Assembly: GCA_020721945.1 (NCBI GenBank)
Contig: DYLT01000005.1
Location: 1-43,670, forward strand
Origin: Blastopirellula marina
GTDB taxonomy: Bacteria; Planctomycetota; Planctomycetia; Pirellulales; Thermoguttaceae
DNA: 43,670 nt
Reading direction: 5' to 3'
Within the stretch, counting starts at the first letter, position 1, and the number at the start of each line of letters is the position of its first letter. Under the pieces are notes generated by a model. The model saw nothing but the letters and a program-made list of their open reading frames with translations, had not been told where the DNA came from and did no database searches. The position numbers were made by a program, and so were the translations under genes. Positions 1-7,575 of the stretch are shown in pieces.

Positions 1-1065
1 GTGCAGCGCGCTGGCCGCATCCTGGTCGGCCGGCGGGCGCTCGGGGCCGCGTTTCCACGGACGGCCGCACTCGGTGATCCAAAGCGGCATTGCGGGGTGG
101 CCGTATTTCGCGAGCCAATCGCGGTACCGCTCGACCAAGGACTCCATCTCCATCGCCCTGCCGTAGGTGTGGAAGCTGAACGCATCGAGGCACGCCAACA
201 GGCCGTTCTCGGCGGCGGTCTCGAGGAATTCGCGGTTGTGGTGCGCCACCACGCCGCCGACGATCGGCTTTCGATCGGCGTGGTGGCGAAGCCCGTGGGC
301 CAACGCCCGCACCAGCGCCGTGTACTGGTCGGCGGGCAGGTCGCCGCCAAAGAAGATGTCGGGCTCGTTCCAGATTTCGACCGCGCCCCAGGCTGGGCTC
401 CATGGCCGGGCGATCTCGCGCCACGAGCGGCTCGCCGCGATCAAGTCGTCGGGGTACTTGGCCACGCGGCCCATCCACCCGGGCGCGTCGTGGGCCATTT
501 CAAGCACCTCGACCCCGTGCGCTCGGTAGGTTCGGCGGAGCGTGTCGAACCGCACCGCGCCCTGCCAGTCCCAACGGCCGGCGGCCGGATGCACCGCCCC
601 CCACGTCAGGCGCTCGCGGATCATGCCGATGCCGCACCGCCGCGCCGCCCGAATCAGCCCCTCGCGCGTCGCGTCGTCCCCAACCAGCCATGACAAGGCC
701 CCATCGATGGCGAAATACGGATCGGGCGGAACCTTGCTCGCGGGCAAAGCCACGATGCCGAATCGCTGCTTGGTCGAGGGGAACTCGATCTCGTAGAACC
801 CTGGCGCGAGCTTGACGATGGCCCGAACCCGCCCGGATGCCACCTGCCCCAGACCCGAGCGGTCGGGCTCATGGGACCCATCGTACGAGGAAATCGTGTA
901 GGGCACCGGTCCGGTGGACGCGCCTTCGATCTTCCATTGCAGCACGGCCGGTTGGTCCGGCGTCACGAAGAACTGCTCGACCCCCACGGGCGCAAGCGTC
1001 GCTGCAGCGGCCTGGACCGCCACCATCGCGCCCACGACGACACCCCCGACGGCCAAGCGACCCAT
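1..1065 (-). CDS. Secreted glycoside hydrolase of the clan-A (beta/alpha)8 type, 3' end beyond the window
   Basis: The minus frame is open from an ATG at 1065 to the window edge, giving 355 codons without a stop, so the C-terminus is missing. A purine-rich GGGAGCAAGG lies just upstream of the ATG. Residues 1-22 are a hydrophobic Ala/Val-rich signal peptide, so the enzyme is probably exported. The central part shows the two carboxylates expected in retaining clan GH-A enzymes: an acid/base Glu near residue 234 in 'VEIWNEPDIFF' and a nucleophile Glu near residue 332 in 'LWITECGRPW'. Between them 'DAFSFHTYG' resembles a conserved strand of GH39-like enzymes. A role in hydrolysing plant or algal polysaccharide is inferred; the exact GH family and substrate cannot be told. 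The first ~100 residues after the signal look like a beta-sandwich, not catalytic barrel. The antisense strand is also open but has no family signature. Confidence 0.85.
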   Translation of the reverse strand, partial: MGRLAVGGVVVGAMVAVQAAAATLAPVGVEQFFVTPDQPAVLQWKIEGASTGPVPYTISSYDGSHEPDRSGLGQVASGRVRAIVKLAPGFYEIEFPSTKQRFGIVALPASKVPPDPYFAIDGALSWLVGDDATREGLIRAARRCGIGMIRERLTWGAVHPAAGRWDWQGAVRFDTLRRTYRAHGVEVLEMAHDAPGWMGRVAKYPDDLIAASRSWREIARPWSPAWGAVEIWNEPDIFFGGDLPADQYTALVRALAHGLRHHADRKPIVGGVVAHHNREFLETAAENGLLACLDAFSFHTYGRAMEMESLVERYRDWLAKYGHPAMPLWITECGRPWKRGPERPPADQDAASALH

Positions 1066-1104
1066 CACCTTGCTCCCGACGGTTCAATGTTTCACGCCGA
1101 GTAA

Positions 1105-1170
1105 CGTTCCCGGAGACTGTCCTGAGTCTGGCGGCGAAGCCCGCGACCATGGGAACCATCCCCGGGAACG
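1105..1170. repeat. Palindromic dispersed element, copy A
   Basis: A 66-bp intergenic element is bounded by a perfect 9-bp inverted repeat: CGTTCCCGG at 1105-1113 and CCGGGAACG at 1162-1170. Its core (GAGACTGTCC... GGCGGCGAAGC) aligns with copies at 11632 and 14371. It lies between the Hsp20 stop and the glycoside hydrolase start, both on the minus strand, so as RNA it could fold and end hsp20 transcription; that function is inferred. Confidence 0.6.
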
Positions 1171-1181
1171 GTTCGACCCGT

Positions 1182-1631
1182 CTAGGCCTTCACCTCGATC
1201 TTCTTAGGACGCATCGCCTCGCTCTTGGGGACCGTCACGCGGAGCACGCCGTCTTTGTACTCGGCTTCGATCCGATCGGGATCGACATCCGCGCCCAGGG
1301 GGAAGACCCGGCGGAAATGTCCGTATTGCCGCTCGATGCGGTGCCAGGTCTTACCCTTCTGTTCGGTCTCCTCCTTGCGTTCGCCGGAGATCCAGAGGTT
1401 CCCATCCTTGACTTCCACGGTGAAGTCGTCGGCCTTCAAGCCCGGCAGGTCGACCGCGATCTCATAGTGAGTATCGGTCTCCGCGACATTGGTCCTTGGC
1501 GCGAACGCGAGGACGTGTTCCCCGCCGTTCTCGTGGCCCAAGAAGTCGCTAAACCGTTGGTCCATCTCCCGGCGGAACCGCTCGAAGACCTGGGGGGCGC
1601 CAAAGCCCCACGGAACAAGCGATCGTACCAT
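1182..1631 (-). CDS. Small heat shock protein, Hsp20 / alpha-crystallin family
   Basis: The protein has 149 residues. The ATG at 1631 is chosen because a strong GGAGGAGG ribosome site sits about 10 bases upstream; the frame stays open further upstream, but that extension is basic and lacks family similarity. The alpha-crystallin domain covers about residues 45-140, beginning at 'TNVAETDTHYEIAVDLPGL', with 'VEVKDGNLWISGER' in the middle and the classic 'YKDGVLRVTVPK' near the end. It ends in 'KKIEVKA', which contains the I-x-V motif small Hsps use to join oligomers. Family members are ATP-independent holdases that bind unfolding proteins in the cytoplasm. The upstream inverted repeat at 1669-1694 may take part in its regulation. 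Confidence 0.95.
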   Translation of the reverse strand: MVRSLVPWGFGAPQVFERFRREMDQRFSDFLGHENGGEHVLAFAPRTNVAETDTHYEIAVDLPGLKADDFTVEVKDGNLWISGERKEETEQKGKTWHRIERQYGHFRRVFPLGADVDPDRIEAEYKDGVLRVTVPKSEAMRPKKIEVKA

Positions 1632-2087
1632 GTGTGTGCCTCCTCCTTCGTGCCTTGTATCGTTATTAGGAAGCGCTCCTCGCAGGGCGCTTCCGAAACC
1701 AACCATCCATTCGAAACCGCCCACGCGCGGCAGGCGATTTCGAAGGACCGGCGACCATTGCCAGCCCGAGTTGGCAAAAGCAAAGCGCGTGCCAAAGCAT
1801 TTCAAGCGCATCGCCGTGCCGAGCATCGCCGAGACGATTTTCCAACCTCTTGAGCGCCAGCAGGTTGCGACAAGCCCGACGCACGGCCGCCAAGCGGCGT
1901 CTCGGAGGGTAGCTTTGCGGGTCGCGTCAAATTGGCAGGCACAGCCCGCCAAAGCCGGGGCCCTCGGTGTCAAACGGACAAGCCCCCTAACAGGTGTAGC
2001 GATGCACCCCGCAACGGAGGCCCATGACGCAGGCGACCGGGCGAGGCTGCGGCGATGGCCTCGCGCGGGCCCGATCGCGCGAAACCC
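1632..2087. other. Non-coding stretch upstream of hsp20
   Basis: About 456 bases hold no credible gene: open frames here are shadows or extensions without a family pattern or ribosome site. Apart from the 1669-1694 inverted repeat, a smaller palindrome TTGCCA/TGGCAA lies near 1757-1776. No clear -10/-35 pair was found for hsp20. Confidence 0.5.
1669..1694 (-). promoter_or_regulatory. Perfect inverted repeat in the hsp20 leader
   Basis: GGAAGCGC at 1669-1676 and GCGCTTCC at 1687-1694 form an uninterrupted 8-bp inverted repeat with a 10-base loop, 38 bases upstream of the hsp20 ATG. Between the repeat and the ribosome site is a locally AT-richer stretch (CCTAATAACGATAC). It does not match the CIRCE operator (TTAGCACTC-N9-GAGTGCTAA). 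An operator for an unknown repressor or an RNA hairpin in the 5' leader are both possible; neither can be decided from sequence. Confidence 0.5.
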
Positions 2088-3323
2088 TCAGTTCGCCGGA
2101 CCGCGTGTCACCATGGCCTCGAACACGCGGCCTCGCCGAACGCGGCGCACCGTGAACTTCGCTCCGGCTTCCTCGTACTCGTCGCCCACGCGAGGCGGCC
2201 GATCCAAACGCCGAAGCAGCCACGCCGAGACGGTGCCGGCTTGCTCGTCCAGCGGCAGCTCGAGTCGGCGTGCCACATCGGCCATCGGCAGGCCACCGCC
2301 GATCATCCACGTCCCGCCCGACAGGGCGTGGAACATCCGCGGCAAGTGATCGAATTCGTCTTCCAGCTCGCCGACCAGTTCCTCGACCAGGTCCTCCATG
2401 GTGATCAGGCCCAACGTGACCCCGGCCACGTCGCGCACGACCGCGACGTGGATGTGCTCGTTGACGAACGTTCGCAACAGATCGGCGGCCGAGTCGTCCG
2501 GCGACGCGAAATGGATCGGGCGGATGATTCCGCGAAGGCTCGGGTCGCCGGGATTCATGCGCATGTAGTAGACCAGTTCCTTGAAATTGACGTAGCCCAC
2601 CACACGGTTCGGATCGCCGTCTTCGCAGACCGGATACCTGGTGTGGGCATCGATGTGCGCCGTAGTCAGCGCCTCGGTAAGCGTTTGCGACGTCGAGAGA
2701 AAGGCGATCTGTTCGGTGGGAAGCATCACGTCGCGCAGCCGCAGGCCGCTCATGCGCGCGGCCGAAACGATGATCCGTTCCTGCTGGGGACCGATCTGGT
2801 TCGAAAGCCGCGCGAGCCCAGCCAGGGCCGTAATCTCCTCGATCGTGGCTGGCGGGCGGTCCGTCTTGCGGCGGACCTCGAAGGGGCGGTTGATCCAGTG
2901 GGTCCAGCGAATCACGGGCCGAAAGACGATCACGGCCCAATGCAGGGGCCGGGCGATCCAACCGGCCAACTCGCGGTTGAACCGCACCCCCAAGGTCTTC
3001 GGCAGGATTTCCGTGAACTGCAGCATCGCATACGTGAAGATTAGCGAAAACAGCCATATCCATCGATCGCCGAAGATTTCGTCGAACTGGGCCCCGGCGA
3101 CCGACGCCCCGATCGTGTGCGCGGCTGTGTTCAACAGCAGAATCACCGCGATCGGCGACTGCACGTCGCTCTTGAAACGCCGCCAGATCGCGCCAGCCTC
3201 CGGATGCCGTTGCGAGAGACCCGCCACCTGGTTGGGCGTCAGACTCAGCAACGTGGCCTCCAGAAGCGAACACAGGAAGGAAATGCCCAAGGCAATCGCC
3301 AAGGCGATGACAAACAGGACCAT
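2088..3323 (-). CDS. CNNM/CorC-type transport protein (DUF21 membrane domain, CBS pair, CorC_HlyC domain)
   Basis: The protein has 411 residues and starts at ATG 3323 behind GAAGGAG. Residues 1-150 form the CNNM (DUF21) membrane domain with hydrophobic segments near 1-25, 57-78, 88-107 and 120-137; the 'FTEILPKTLG' segment is typical of this family. A pair of CBS domains follows (about 195-325), including 'TRYPVCEDGDPNRVVGYVN' and 'ITMEDLVEELVGELEDEFD'. The last ~80 residues, with 'WMIGGGLPMADVARRLELP', form the CorC_HlyC transporter-associated domain. Relatives include bacterial Mg2+/Co2+ efflux proteins and animal CNNM magnesium transporters, so metal-ion transport across the inner membrane controlled by nucleotide binding to CBS is the best inference. 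It has often been called hemolysin, which is not supported as a function. Confidence 0.92.
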   Translation of the reverse strand: MVLFVIALAIALGISFLCSLLEATLLSLTPNQVAGLSQRHPEAGAIWRRFKSDVQSPIAVILLLNTAAHTIGASVAGAQFDEIFGDRWIWLFSLIFTYAMLQFTEILPKTLGVRFNRELAGWIARPLHWAVIVFRPVIRWTHWINRPFEVRRKTDRPPATIEEITALAGLARLSNQIGPQQERIIVSAARMSGLRLRDVMLPTEQIAFLSTSQTLTEALTTAHIDAHTRYPVCEDGDPNRVVGYVNFKELVYYMRMNPGDPSLRGIIRPIHFASPDDSAADLLRTFVNEHIHVAVVRDVAGVTLGLITMEDLVEELVGELEDEFDHLPRMFHALSGGTWMIGGGLPMADVARRLELPLDEQAGTVSAWLLRRLDRPPRVGDEYEEAGAKFTVRRVRRGRVFEAMVTRGPAN

Positions 3324-3489
3324 GGTCGTCTCCTTCGTGGTTCCCGCGGCAAGGTCGCGGCGCTTCCTTACCCCTTCAGCTTGGCCCCACCGGTTGTCTC
3401 GCGGGCCTGAAGGGCCCGGGCTGTCACGGGCCGGGTTCCTCGTGGCCTGCGGGCCCCCAAGACCCCCAAGCACCCGAAACCGCCCACGG

Positions 3490-3903
3490 CTACGGCCTGC
3501 TTCCCGCCACGGCGGACTGACTAGGCATGGCGCGGAGATACGGGCGCATGCCCTCGAGGGTCTTCGGCCCGATGCCTCGCACGCGGCGCAAGTCGTCGTG
3601 ATCTCGGAACGGCCCAAGCGTCCTCCGCGACTCGACGATCCGCTTGGCCAGCGTCTCGCCAATGCCCGGAAGCAGCACGAACTCCGGCCACGGGGCTTGG
3701 TTGATGTCGACCTCGAAACGCACGGTTTGGGGCGCGGCGTGTTCTACTTCGAGAAGCCGTCCGGCGTGACCGCCCCGGAGGGCCCACCAGCCCATCATCG
3801 ACGCCAGCCCGACCAGCACGAGCAGCGCAACGGCCGCCTGATCGGCCCGTCGGAGCAACCATGACGGTCGATCGAGCGGCCTGGGAGACGAGTCCAGCGG
3901 CAT
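3490..3903 (-). CDS. Helix-hairpin-helix membrane-anchored protein, ComEA-like
   Basis: I place the start at ATG 3903, giving 137 residues; ATGs at 4005 and 4032 are in frame, but the extra residues are Arg/Trp-rich and look non-coding. One transmembrane segment spans about residues 21-41. After a short linker come two helix-hairpin-helix motifs: 'LLPGIGETLAKRIVESRR' (77-94) and 'VRGIGPKTLEGMRPYL' (108-123). The 'DINQAPWPEF' lead-in is the usual opening of the ComEA DNA-binding domain. ComEA proteins bind incoming double-stranded DNA at the cell surface during transformation; short HhH proteins of this kind also occur with unclear roles. It lies 166 bp upstream of the CNNM gene on the same strand and points away from nadC. 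Confidence 0.85.
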   Translation of the reverse strand: MPLDSSPRPLDRPSWLLRRADQAAVALLVLVGLASMMGWWALRGGHAGRLLEVEHAAPQTVRFEVDINQAPWPEFVLLPGIGETLAKRIVESRRTLGPFRDHDDLRRVRGIGPKTLEGMRPYLRAMPSQSAVAGSRP

Positions 3904-4254
3904 CGGGCCTTGCTTCCAAGAGGGGTTCTCGCGCGCCGAGCGTGCGGCGCGTGCAACGCACCATCGGGCCGGTTGCGTCGCCGGCCGCCAAGGGTCGGTG
4001 GACATGGTCGCCCGCCCCAAGGGTCCGGCCATCCGCGCGGCTTGTCGTAATTATGCTCCCGGACACGCACGACGGCTACCCCGCGCCCTCCAGTGGGGCT
4101 TTCCGGGTGACCCATCCCACCGATATTCTTTACTGGATGCCCTTCGGTAGCATGGACCCAAGTCATTCGGAATATGCGTGTGAATTCCCCACAACTGAGT
4201 CATGCCTCTTTGGGAATACCGTCGGACCACGTCGTGAGTTCAGGGAGATCGGTA

Positions 4255-5202
4255 TTGCGCAAATCCATCTCTTCCAAGGACTTCGATCAACTCGCCTGGA
4301 ATCCGACACTCGAAGAAGCGTGTCGCGAATTGGTGCATATGGCGATCCGGGAGGACCTGGGGCCTTTGGGCGACTGCACGACCCAAGCCTTGGTCCCCAA
4401 GGGCGCGGCTGCGCGAGCCTCGGTGGTTGTCCGTCAAGCCGGCGTGGTCGCTGGCATTTCGGCCGCACCCGTCATCCTTCAGGAATTCGACCCCGACCTC
4501 CAGTGGTTCCCTGAAACCACCGACGGCAAATCGGTCAAGGCCGGACAAACCCTCGGTCGCCTCGAGGGCCCGGCCAGCTCCTTGCTGACTGCCGAGCGAA
4601 CGCTGCTGAACTTTTTGGGCCGGTTGTCGGGCATCGCCACGTTGACTCGCAAGTACGTCGACCAGGTCGCGGGAACGAAGGCGGCCATTTACGACACGCG
4701 GAAGACCACCCCCGGATGGCGCCGACTGGAAAAGTACGCAGTACGCTGCGGTGGGGGCAAAAATCACCGCACCGGACTGTTCGATGCGGTGCTCATCAAA
4801 GACAATCACCTGGCCTTCGGCGCTGCCGATGCACACGACCTGTCGGCTCGTTTCACCCCCTCCCAGGCGGTCGCCAAGGCCCGGCAGTGGATCGAGAAGC
4901 GAGTCCCTCAGTTGGTCCGCTCGCGCATGATCGTCGAGATCGAAGTCGAGACGTTGGACCAGCTTACCGAGGTGTTGTCGGCCGGGCCCGACCTCGTCTT
5001 GCTCGACAACATGGCGCCCGATTTGCTTCGACAGGCCGTCGCCTGCCGCGATCGCCTCATGCCCAAGGTGCAGCTCGAGGCGTCCGGCGGAATCGACGTG
5101 GCGACGGTTCGAGCCGTGGCCGAAACCGGCGTGGATCGGATCAGCATCGGGGCGCTGACGCATTCGGCCGTGGCGCTGGACCTCGGCTTGGATTGGCAAT
5201 AG
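4255..5202 (+). CDS. nadC: Nicotinate-nucleotide pyrophosphorylase (quinolinate phosphoribosyltransferase)
   Basis: NadC converts quinolinate and PRPP to nicotinate mononucleotide, CO2 and pyrophosphate in de novo NAD synthesis. I prefer the TTG at 4255 (315 residues) because AGGGAGA sits at good spacing; an in-frame ATG at 4174 would add 27 residues but has no ribosome site. Family landmarks are 'AIREDLGPLGDCTTQALVP' at the N-terminus, 'LTAERTLLNFLGRLSGIAT', 'DTRKTTPGWRRLEKYAV', 'GGGKNHRTGLFDAVLIKDN', 'VEIEVETLDQ', 'LLDNM' and 'LEASGGIDV', followed by 'RISIGALTHS'. The Arg, His and Lys residues in these motifs line the quinolinate and PRPP sites in known structures. No nadA or nadB is in the window. 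Confidence 0.96.
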   Translation: MRKSISSKDFDQLAWNPTLEEACRELVHMAIREDLGPLGDCTTQALVPKGAAARASVVVRQAGVVAGISAAPVILQEFDPDLQWFPETTDGKSVKAGQTLGRLEGPASSLLTAERTLLNFLGRLSGIATLTRKYVDQVAGTKAAIYDTRKTTPGWRRLEKYAVRCGGGKNHRTGLFDAVLIKDNHLAFGAADAHDLSARFTPSQAVAKARQWIEKRVPQLVRSRMIVEIEVETLDQLTEVLSAGPDLVLLDNMAPDLLRQAVACRDRLMPKVQLEASGGIDVATVRAVAETGVDRISIGALTHSAVALDLGLDWQ

Positions 5203-5401
5203 GGCCGCATCGAGCGAGTTCGATTGCGTCGGGCCAGTTTGCCAAGAAAACGGTTTGGATCGTTTGCCGGGGTTGTCCGATAAAGGTAAAGAGGATCGGT
5301 GGCGATCCAAGTCCGCAGATCCTACCCAGGAGGGAGCCTCGCGACGGGACAGACCGAAACCCGGACCCGCAGTCCGGTCGCGCGGCCGTCAGGGAAGACC
5401 C

Positions 5402-7048
5402 ATGAGAATTCGTGCGCGCGTTGGCCTGCTCGGCGCGTTCGCCGCCGCCGGACTGGGAGCTGCTCTCTGCATCGGAACCGCGATCCACCCGGCAGTGGAC
5501 ACGGTGCCCGTGGCCCCGAATGCCGTCGCCTCGTGGTCCACGACGGGCCCCAGCGCGCCGGCGACCCCATCCGATCGGCGAGCCGATGCCGCGTTCGATG
5601 GGCCGGCCCGCCGGGAACCAACGGCACCCATCCGCTTGGAAGGGCCCAAGCCGCCTCATCCGACCCACCCGTTGCGGCTCGCGAGTGCCGACGATTACCG
5701 TCCTTCCGAACCGGGCGGATCGGCCACGCCATTGGCGGGCAGCGCGCCGGCTTCGTGGGGCGCGACGAGCCCGTGGTCGAAGGCCCATCGCAACGAATTC
5801 AGCGGCCCGGGTCTTTCGGGGCGCTTCTTGGCGGCGCGGACGGAGGCGGAGGATCCCGACGCCCTTGTTCGTTCGTTCGAAGAGTACCGTGGGCTTCGCC
5901 GCCCGTTGGAACGCACGGCAACGCGCTCGTATGCCCCCCGGCATCTCGCCGCCGCGGAACTTCGGCCCCTGGTCGAGGCGCTCTTGGACGAGGGGCTTGG
6001 CGAAGCGCGACTCGCGCCTCGGATTCACGTCGGCGGCGGCGCCTCGGGCGGCCCGAACCACGCAGCACCCGTGCTCGCGGTCCGCAGCGCCCTCGAAACG
6101 CTCGATCAGCTCGATCTGATCGTTCCGCTGTTGGATGTGCCGCAACCCTTCGTGACGCTCGACGCGGTGGTCTTGAGTGTGAGGTTCGGCGATTCGTCGC
6201 CGGCGGGGATCGACTTCGCCCGGCTCCACGAGCAACAGATTCTCTTCCCAGCGTGGCGTTCCCATGGAACGAAGGGGATCGCGCCGTGGGGGTTCAGTTT
6301 GAATGGATTGAAGTTCGCGTACCTCGAAGGCGGCCTCGGCCGGCTGGTCGAGGCCTTGGCGCCGGTGGGTGCGACGGATGTGCTCGCGGCGCCTCGGGTT
6401 GCGGTCCTCAACGGGCACTCGGCCGAACTGCTCGCGCCGCCCGAGCGGCTGCAAATTCGCCCTCTAGTTTCGGGCGACGGCACCATCCGCCTGGAAATCT
6501 GGGCGGACGAGCAGCCGGGCCCGGTCCGCGCCACCGCGTCGCCGGAGCGCGGCTCGGCGGCGCGGCGTGCCGTCGCGATGGCGCGCGACGGCACGACCAT
6601 GGTCTTCGGCGGTTGGCTCCGCGAGAAGCAGTCCCCCGCAGCCGCTGCGCCGGCCCGGCGCGACCGGCTGGTGCTTTTCCCATCCAAGCCCGCTTGGGCG
6701 CCCGTTACGGTCGATCGTCGCGAGATCCTTGCGGTCGTGGCTGTCAAGGTGGTCTGGGATGGCCCCGACCCCCGGGCGGTGCCGATGGAGCGGCTGAGCC
6801 TGGACTTCCGCCGTTCGGTTGCCGGGCGGTTCGCGCGGGCCGCCGAACGTGCCGAAGCCGCGGGGGACCTCGCGACGGCCTTTCGATTGACCGATCACGC
6901 GCTTCGGTTCGACCCCGAGCTGAAGATGGCAATCGACCTGCGAAACCGGCTCTGGACAACCCGCCCGACGGAAATCCGCATCGTCGGCCCGACCCCCATC
7001 GCGGAACCGGTGGCGCAGCGTTCCGCGGCGTCCGGGTCCCTGCGATGA
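5402..7048 (+). CDS. Secretin-domain (GspD/PilQ-like) exported protein
   Basis: The protein has 548 residues and starts at ATG 5402 behind AGGGAAGA; the frame is open further upstream but without signs of coding. Residues 1-25 are a signal peptide, followed by a long Pro/Ala-rich low-complexity stretch to about 150. An N-domain-like part follows ('RHLAAAELRPLVEALLDEGLG'). The secretin-like part has 'PFVTLDAVVLSVRFG', then 'DVLAAPRVAVLNGHSAELL', the signature in which secretins read 'PxhxxxNGxxA', and later 'GTTMVFGGWLREK', matching the 'TxxhhGGLh' strand. A tail of about 100 residues resembles a TPR-like helix pair. Secretins form outer-membrane rings of type II/III secretion and pili. This is a solitary, divergent member with no secretion genes nearby, so pore formation is uncertain. 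Confidence 0.75.
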   Translation: MRIRARVGLLGAFAAAGLGAALCIGTAIHPAVDTVPVAPNAVASWSTTGPSAPATPSDRRADAAFDGPARREPTAPIRLEGPKPPHPTHPLRLASADDYRPSEPGGSATPLAGSAPASWGATSPWSKAHRNEFSGPGLSGRFLAARTEAEDPDALVRSFEEYRGLRRPLERTATRSYAPRHLAAAELRPLVEALLDEGLGEARLAPRIHVGGGASGGPNHAAPVLAVRSALETLDQLDLIVPLLDVPQPFVTLDAVVLSVRFGDSSPAGIDFARLHEQQILFPAWRSHGTKGIAPWGFSLNGLKFAYLEGGLGRLVEALAPVGATDVLAAPRVAVLNGHSAELLAPPERLQIRPLVSGDGTIRLEIWADEQPGPVRATASPERGSAARRAVAMARDGTTMVFGGWLREKQSPAAAAPARRDRLVLFPSKPAWAPVTVDRREILAVVAVKVVWDGPDPRAVPMERLSLDFRRSVAGRFARAAERAEAAGDLATAFRLTDHALRFDPELKMAIDLRNRLWTTRPTEIRIVGPTPIAEPVAQRSAASGSLR

Positions 7049-7152
7049 GCGCGCCGGCAACCTGGGCCGACGGCGCAGGTAGACAACCCGCGATAAGGGG
7101 GCTATCGTAACCAGGGGCCTCACCTCGCACACCGGGCGTCTTCCGGCCTGTC

Positions 7153-7575
7153 ATGCGCGTCCGCGATCTGATCGACATGTTGAGGCGTTTCCCGCCTGAG
7201 GCGGTGGTGCGACTCTGTGTCAGCCTGCCCAACCGCGTCATCGAGACCCACGAGGTCCTCTGGGTCGGAGACTACGGCGGCGGCCCTCAGATCAACGCCA
7301 TGCTCGATTTCCGGGGGTTCCAGGTGTACGTCGGCTGTGGGCTGGAGCAAATGGTCCGCGAGGTGCCGGCCGAGCCGCCGGTGGACCTCGGCAAGTACCG
7401 CGACCCCATCGAGGCAGCCCGGGTCCGCGATTTCTACGTGATCCACCGCGGGCTGAACGAGCCGCTGGCTTTTCCCGATTTCGATTACGAGCACTGGATT
7501 CCCCCGCGCACGGTCTCGGGCGAGTACAACCCCATCATTGCCGAGATCCTGCGGGAGAAGCTGCTGCGCGAGTAG
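7153..7575 (+). CDS. Conserved-looking protein of unknown function, 140 residues
   Basis: The start at ATG 7153 has no obvious ribosome site. No signal peptide or membrane segment is visible, so it should be cytoplasmic. The N-terminus, 'MRVRDLIDMLRRFPPEAVV', resembles the opening of many small bacterial and phage proteins with a 'VxxLIxxLxxhPxdAxV' pattern and unknown function. The rest is acidic and aromatic-rich, with 'YEHWIPPRTVSGEYNP' near the end. Its last 41 bases overlap the convergent propeller pseudogene (stop at 7535), an unusual tail-to-tail overlap. I cannot assign a function. Confidence 0.7.
   Translation: MRVRDLIDMLRRFPPEAVVRLCVSLPNRVIETHEVLWVGDYGGGPQINAMLDFRGFQVYVGCGLEQMVREVPAEPPVDLGKYRDPIEAARVRDFYVIHRGLNEPLAFPDFDYEHWIPPRTVSGEYNPIIAEILREKLLRE

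Noticed and set aside
1-693. Plus-strand 230-codon frame at the left edge
   Set aside because: The minus strand has a signal peptide and both glycoside hydrolase catalytic motifs, so the plus frame is a shadow.
1160-1190. tRNA-like T-loop (GGTTCGACCC)
   Set aside because: No acceptor, D or anticodon stems can be folded around it.
1669-1694. CIRCE (HrcA) operator at hsp20
   Set aside because: The arms GGAAGCGC/GCGCTTCC do not resemble TTAGCACTC/GAGTGCTAA.
1632-1973. N-terminal extension of Hsp20 to 263 residues
   Set aside because: The added residues are Arg/Trp/Cys-rich, without family similarity, and the strong ribosome site lies before the internal ATG at 1631.
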